DNA of 64,000 bases, taken from assembly GCA_025024175.1 (NCBI GenBank), contig QCXZ01000075.1, positions 3,720,001 to 3,784,000 of the forward strand, written 5' to 3'. Made by a program: the position numbers and the translations under genes. The stretch is from Rhyzopertha dominica. Its lineage: Eukaryota > Arthropoda > Insecta > Coleoptera > Bostrichidae. The notes under the pieces were generated by a model that saw nothing but the letters and a program-made list of their open reading frames with translations, did not search any database and had not been told where the DNA came from. Shown here in pieces: positions 61,221-64,000 of this stretch (the stretch's first letter is position 1; each line of letters starts with the position of its first letter).

Positions 61221-64000
61221 GTAAGTTATTAGTTACTATTATTTGTTCCAATAGAGTGCTTTTGAAGTTGTAAGTATAAAAAAACCAACAAAAGTTACAC
61301 AATTATTTATCCACCACCAATTGTTAACTAATTAGAACAAATAACCTAATAATATATTAATATTTTTTTAAAAGGTTGCTGTTTCAGGTTATAGAACAGC
61401 ATCAACTGAAAAAGGGGTAGAGCGAGAAGCATTTTTTAGCTCTAGGTCTTAATAACTAAACCTGTCGAGCTAATATGAGTCTTCTCATTTATAATTATTA
61501 AACTCATGAATTTACCTATATTTAAAGTAAATACAGTTCATTTTCGCAACCACTGCAGGAATTATCTGCTAGGTTTTTTTTAATGGATAGGCAGTGTTTA
61601 TAATAGAAGATGTCGGAACTATACAGTGTATCCACGTGTTAGAAGAGATTGAGTAACTGTTAATTTCATGTTCGCAACAAATATCATTTCAAATTCCTCT
61701 TGATTTATCACTTTTAAGGCATTTTGAAAATAAACTGAAATTTTCAACTGTTTCCTAAATATTAGCGGTACTCTTGTTTTTCTCAAGGAGTCCATATTAG
61801 ATGTCTGATTAGTTAGATAGTAAATAAATGTGGTTTTCTATTATAATCAAAGTATAATGAAAAAAAAACATAACAAAGATAAAATTTCAGATTTAAATCA
61901 TTCATGTGTACATAGCTTTGCATGTAACGACTGTAATTCTGTTTATACTGCATAAAATTCTTATTAGATGAACATCTAAAACAACTTGAGAAATGTAAAA
62001 ATCCAGCCAGACTTTGGACAATTTGAAAAGTTTACATGTTTGTAACAAATCATACAAGTTATTCTATTTAGAAATTTTAGAGATATGCTAAATAATTCTT
62101 GCAATTCCAGTAGTCCCATTCTAATTTTGTATGTAGCTTGGCTTCCAATTTTTAGTCAAGTGCAAGTAAAATAAGCTTGAAGATACACAAATCGTGATTT
62201 GATGTGAATTAATAGATGAGTATTGAGTCTTAAAAAATTTAAATCAGGCGTGATAACAACCGAGGCAAATACCTACGACTCAAAATTACTCGTTAAAATA
62301 CTTTACAGGATAAAGATCTTTATAATTTATTAGTAGAGGTGTAGCTTATATGTTCTCATTTTTCTTGCAAAGATGGTAATGGCTATAGATCAATTAATCG
62401 GTCAAAGATTATCAGTGGTGGTTCTCCCAGAAAAATTCTAGAAACGGTGGTCTACAGCCTTTTCTGGTTGACGGTGCATAAACAAACGAAACCGAAGAAT
62501 GTTGACGACAAAAAAACAAACGAACACACTAAAAGAACGGCACAATTCGATCTTTCATGCTCCATGTGTTGGTTAACCTAATTTGAAGTTGGGTGTTCAC
62601 AAACTTCACTTATTTCCACCTCAAATGCTCCACATATGAGGGATATCAATTTGGACCTTAGTAATAAAGACAATTATACCAAATGTTGCTAAATGAAGAT
62701 GAAAATGCAGCTCAGAAAATTGGTAGTTAAAAAATAAGCACTACAGTTTATCAAATATCTTTTACGAACTCGATTTTATCCGCAAATAGATCGTTTTAAA
62801 TCATTAGCAGGCCAAAGTTTATAATCAAGCCGTAGACATCAAAAAGACATCACTTACATTACTCAAACGTAGCATAGTTCGGGATTCAGCTCTCCACCAG
62901 TTCACAGGTCACTAATACTCAAAAGTCATTTCGAAAACGCAAATTCAAAGCACCCCGTTTTCACCCTAACAACACGCACGATAGTCAACGCGATACTAAA
63001 ACAATTAAAACGTCGCATATTAGAAGCCGCCGTACCCGCCGCCGAAGTGGACTGATCCCTTTTTTGTGTATCGCCGCCGCTCGCAGCGTAGGCAAAAAAA
63101 ACTCGAAACGTATAAAAAGTGGTCACACGAATGTAAACAAGTGCGCATTNGATTTTAACGCGGATTATTTTCCTTTAGCATTTCGGTGCATACGAGGATG
63201 GATCAAATAGTCGGCATTCAATCTAAAATGTGACGTATCGTTCTTTACATTATATCGGATTTCCTAAAAGATTTTTGATAGCATCATTAGCAGTAAAAGC
63301 CAGTTTCAAACACAAGGGTTTAGGATTCGTTCTAATCCTTCGGTAAGCCCAAATATGTCAAATCATTGAAAAAAAGCCAAAATAGAGAGGGGCCACGATT
63401 AGAGCCCAGTGGTACTCTAAAGCTAGAGATGTAGCTATCTCACTTAAAACTACGATACTCGACGTATTGAGTAAAACACGCAAAGTCAGTAATAGTCGAG
63501 TTTATCTCCGTAGATTAGCTGGTAATAAAAGAAAGTAATACCTGCACTGAGACAAATTGTTAGCATAACGTCCATTACACCCAACATTTTTTTTTTGACA
63601 GAAAACTTTAGTGGGGGAGCAATCTAAAATAATGGACCATACAATGCCTTGTGAAATCACCCGACTCTACTTTGCTGGTTGCTAAGGTTATTAAACGGAA
63701 ACATAATACGTAGAGTTCGTAAATCAGTTAAAAGCGAAGACCTCTTTTCAAGGACTACAAAAAAAAACAAAAAAAATAATGCTAAGAACAGTTTAAGAAT
63801 GGTCGCATTAGGCTTTATCATATTACTGAAAACGGTCAGAATAAATCTGAAATGAGATTTGTTGCCAACATTGAATTCTGCAAAACATTTCCCATTAAGT
63901 AACTTTATCTGTTAAAATAATAGATGGTAAGTATAGAAATGTGGATACGCTATACATGGTGATCTATAAGCTCTATTCTAAGTGGTGGTATAGTAATGCA
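61221..64000. other. Start of intron 2 of GMC gene 2; no further exon found
   Basis: No VxGGSS-type exon visible to the window end. A CpG-richer patch at 62980-63200 (GCCGCCGTACCCGCCGCCGA; TATAAAA at 63110-63116) resembles a promoter but has no supported coding exon. Confidence 0.45.

Noticed and set aside
62980..63200. CpG-richer patch with TATAAAA as a promoter
   Set aside because: No reading frame or donor could be attached to it; the 66-codon minus-strand frame has no recognisable features.

Overview
The window is AT-rich eukaryotic DNA. It looks like a draft insect assembly: short exons with GT-AG introns, an insect-type GMC oxidoreductase gene family, many decayed transposable elements, scattered single N bases and one 98-N gap. 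The sequence does not let me name the species. Gene density is low, and introns of 3-6 kb are filled with transposon debris.

Left part (1-16.3 kb). One four-exon GMC oxidoreductase gene (glucose dehydrogenase-like, FAD-dependent) runs on the + strand. Its exons are 3804-4153, 8317-8567, 11682-12510 and 15691-16242. Using the cleaner right-hand copies of exons 3 and 4, the exons sum to 1974 nt. That is 658 codons including the stop, a normal length for the family, and every intron phase matches. Intron 1 holds a rearranged Penelope-like retroelement.

Middle part (9.3-29.8 kb). About 9.0 kb (9308-18327) carrying exons 3 and 4 recurs almost letter for letter at 20765-29781. The right copy starts at the first base after the N gap, and most differences are homopolymer indels. 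This looks more like a false assembly duplication than a biological one. Between the copies lies 2.3 kb of unrelated sequence (18328-20666). It holds the 3' end of an XRCC3-like RAD51 paralogue (+) facing a GRTP1-like TBC-domain RabGAP (-). XRCC3 loses its 5' exons at the repeat boundary. Each 9-kb copy also carries a 941-bp element with 25-bp perfect inverted ends and a tyrosine-recombinase remnant, like an internally deleted DIRS-type element.

Right part (29.8-64 kb). This is mostly non-coding and AT-rich, with Tc1/mariner relics (37.6, 39-40.7, 42.4 and 59.7 kb). The one at 38992-40737 is a nearly complete element with long inverted repeats and TA target duplications. A 1-kb inverted-repeat element at 47.1-48.2 kb contains a broken THAP zinc-finger reading frame, which recalls P-superfamily transposons. 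Two LINE reverse-transcriptase relics (53.2-54.1 kb minus; 55.2-56.2 kb plus) flank a small unrecognised 111-codon ORF and the first coding exon of a second GMC oxidoreductase gene (54801-54962). Exon 2 of that gene is at 60960-61220, and the rest lies beyond the window. The two GMC genes are in the same orientation and about 38 kb apart, consistent with an insect GMC cluster.
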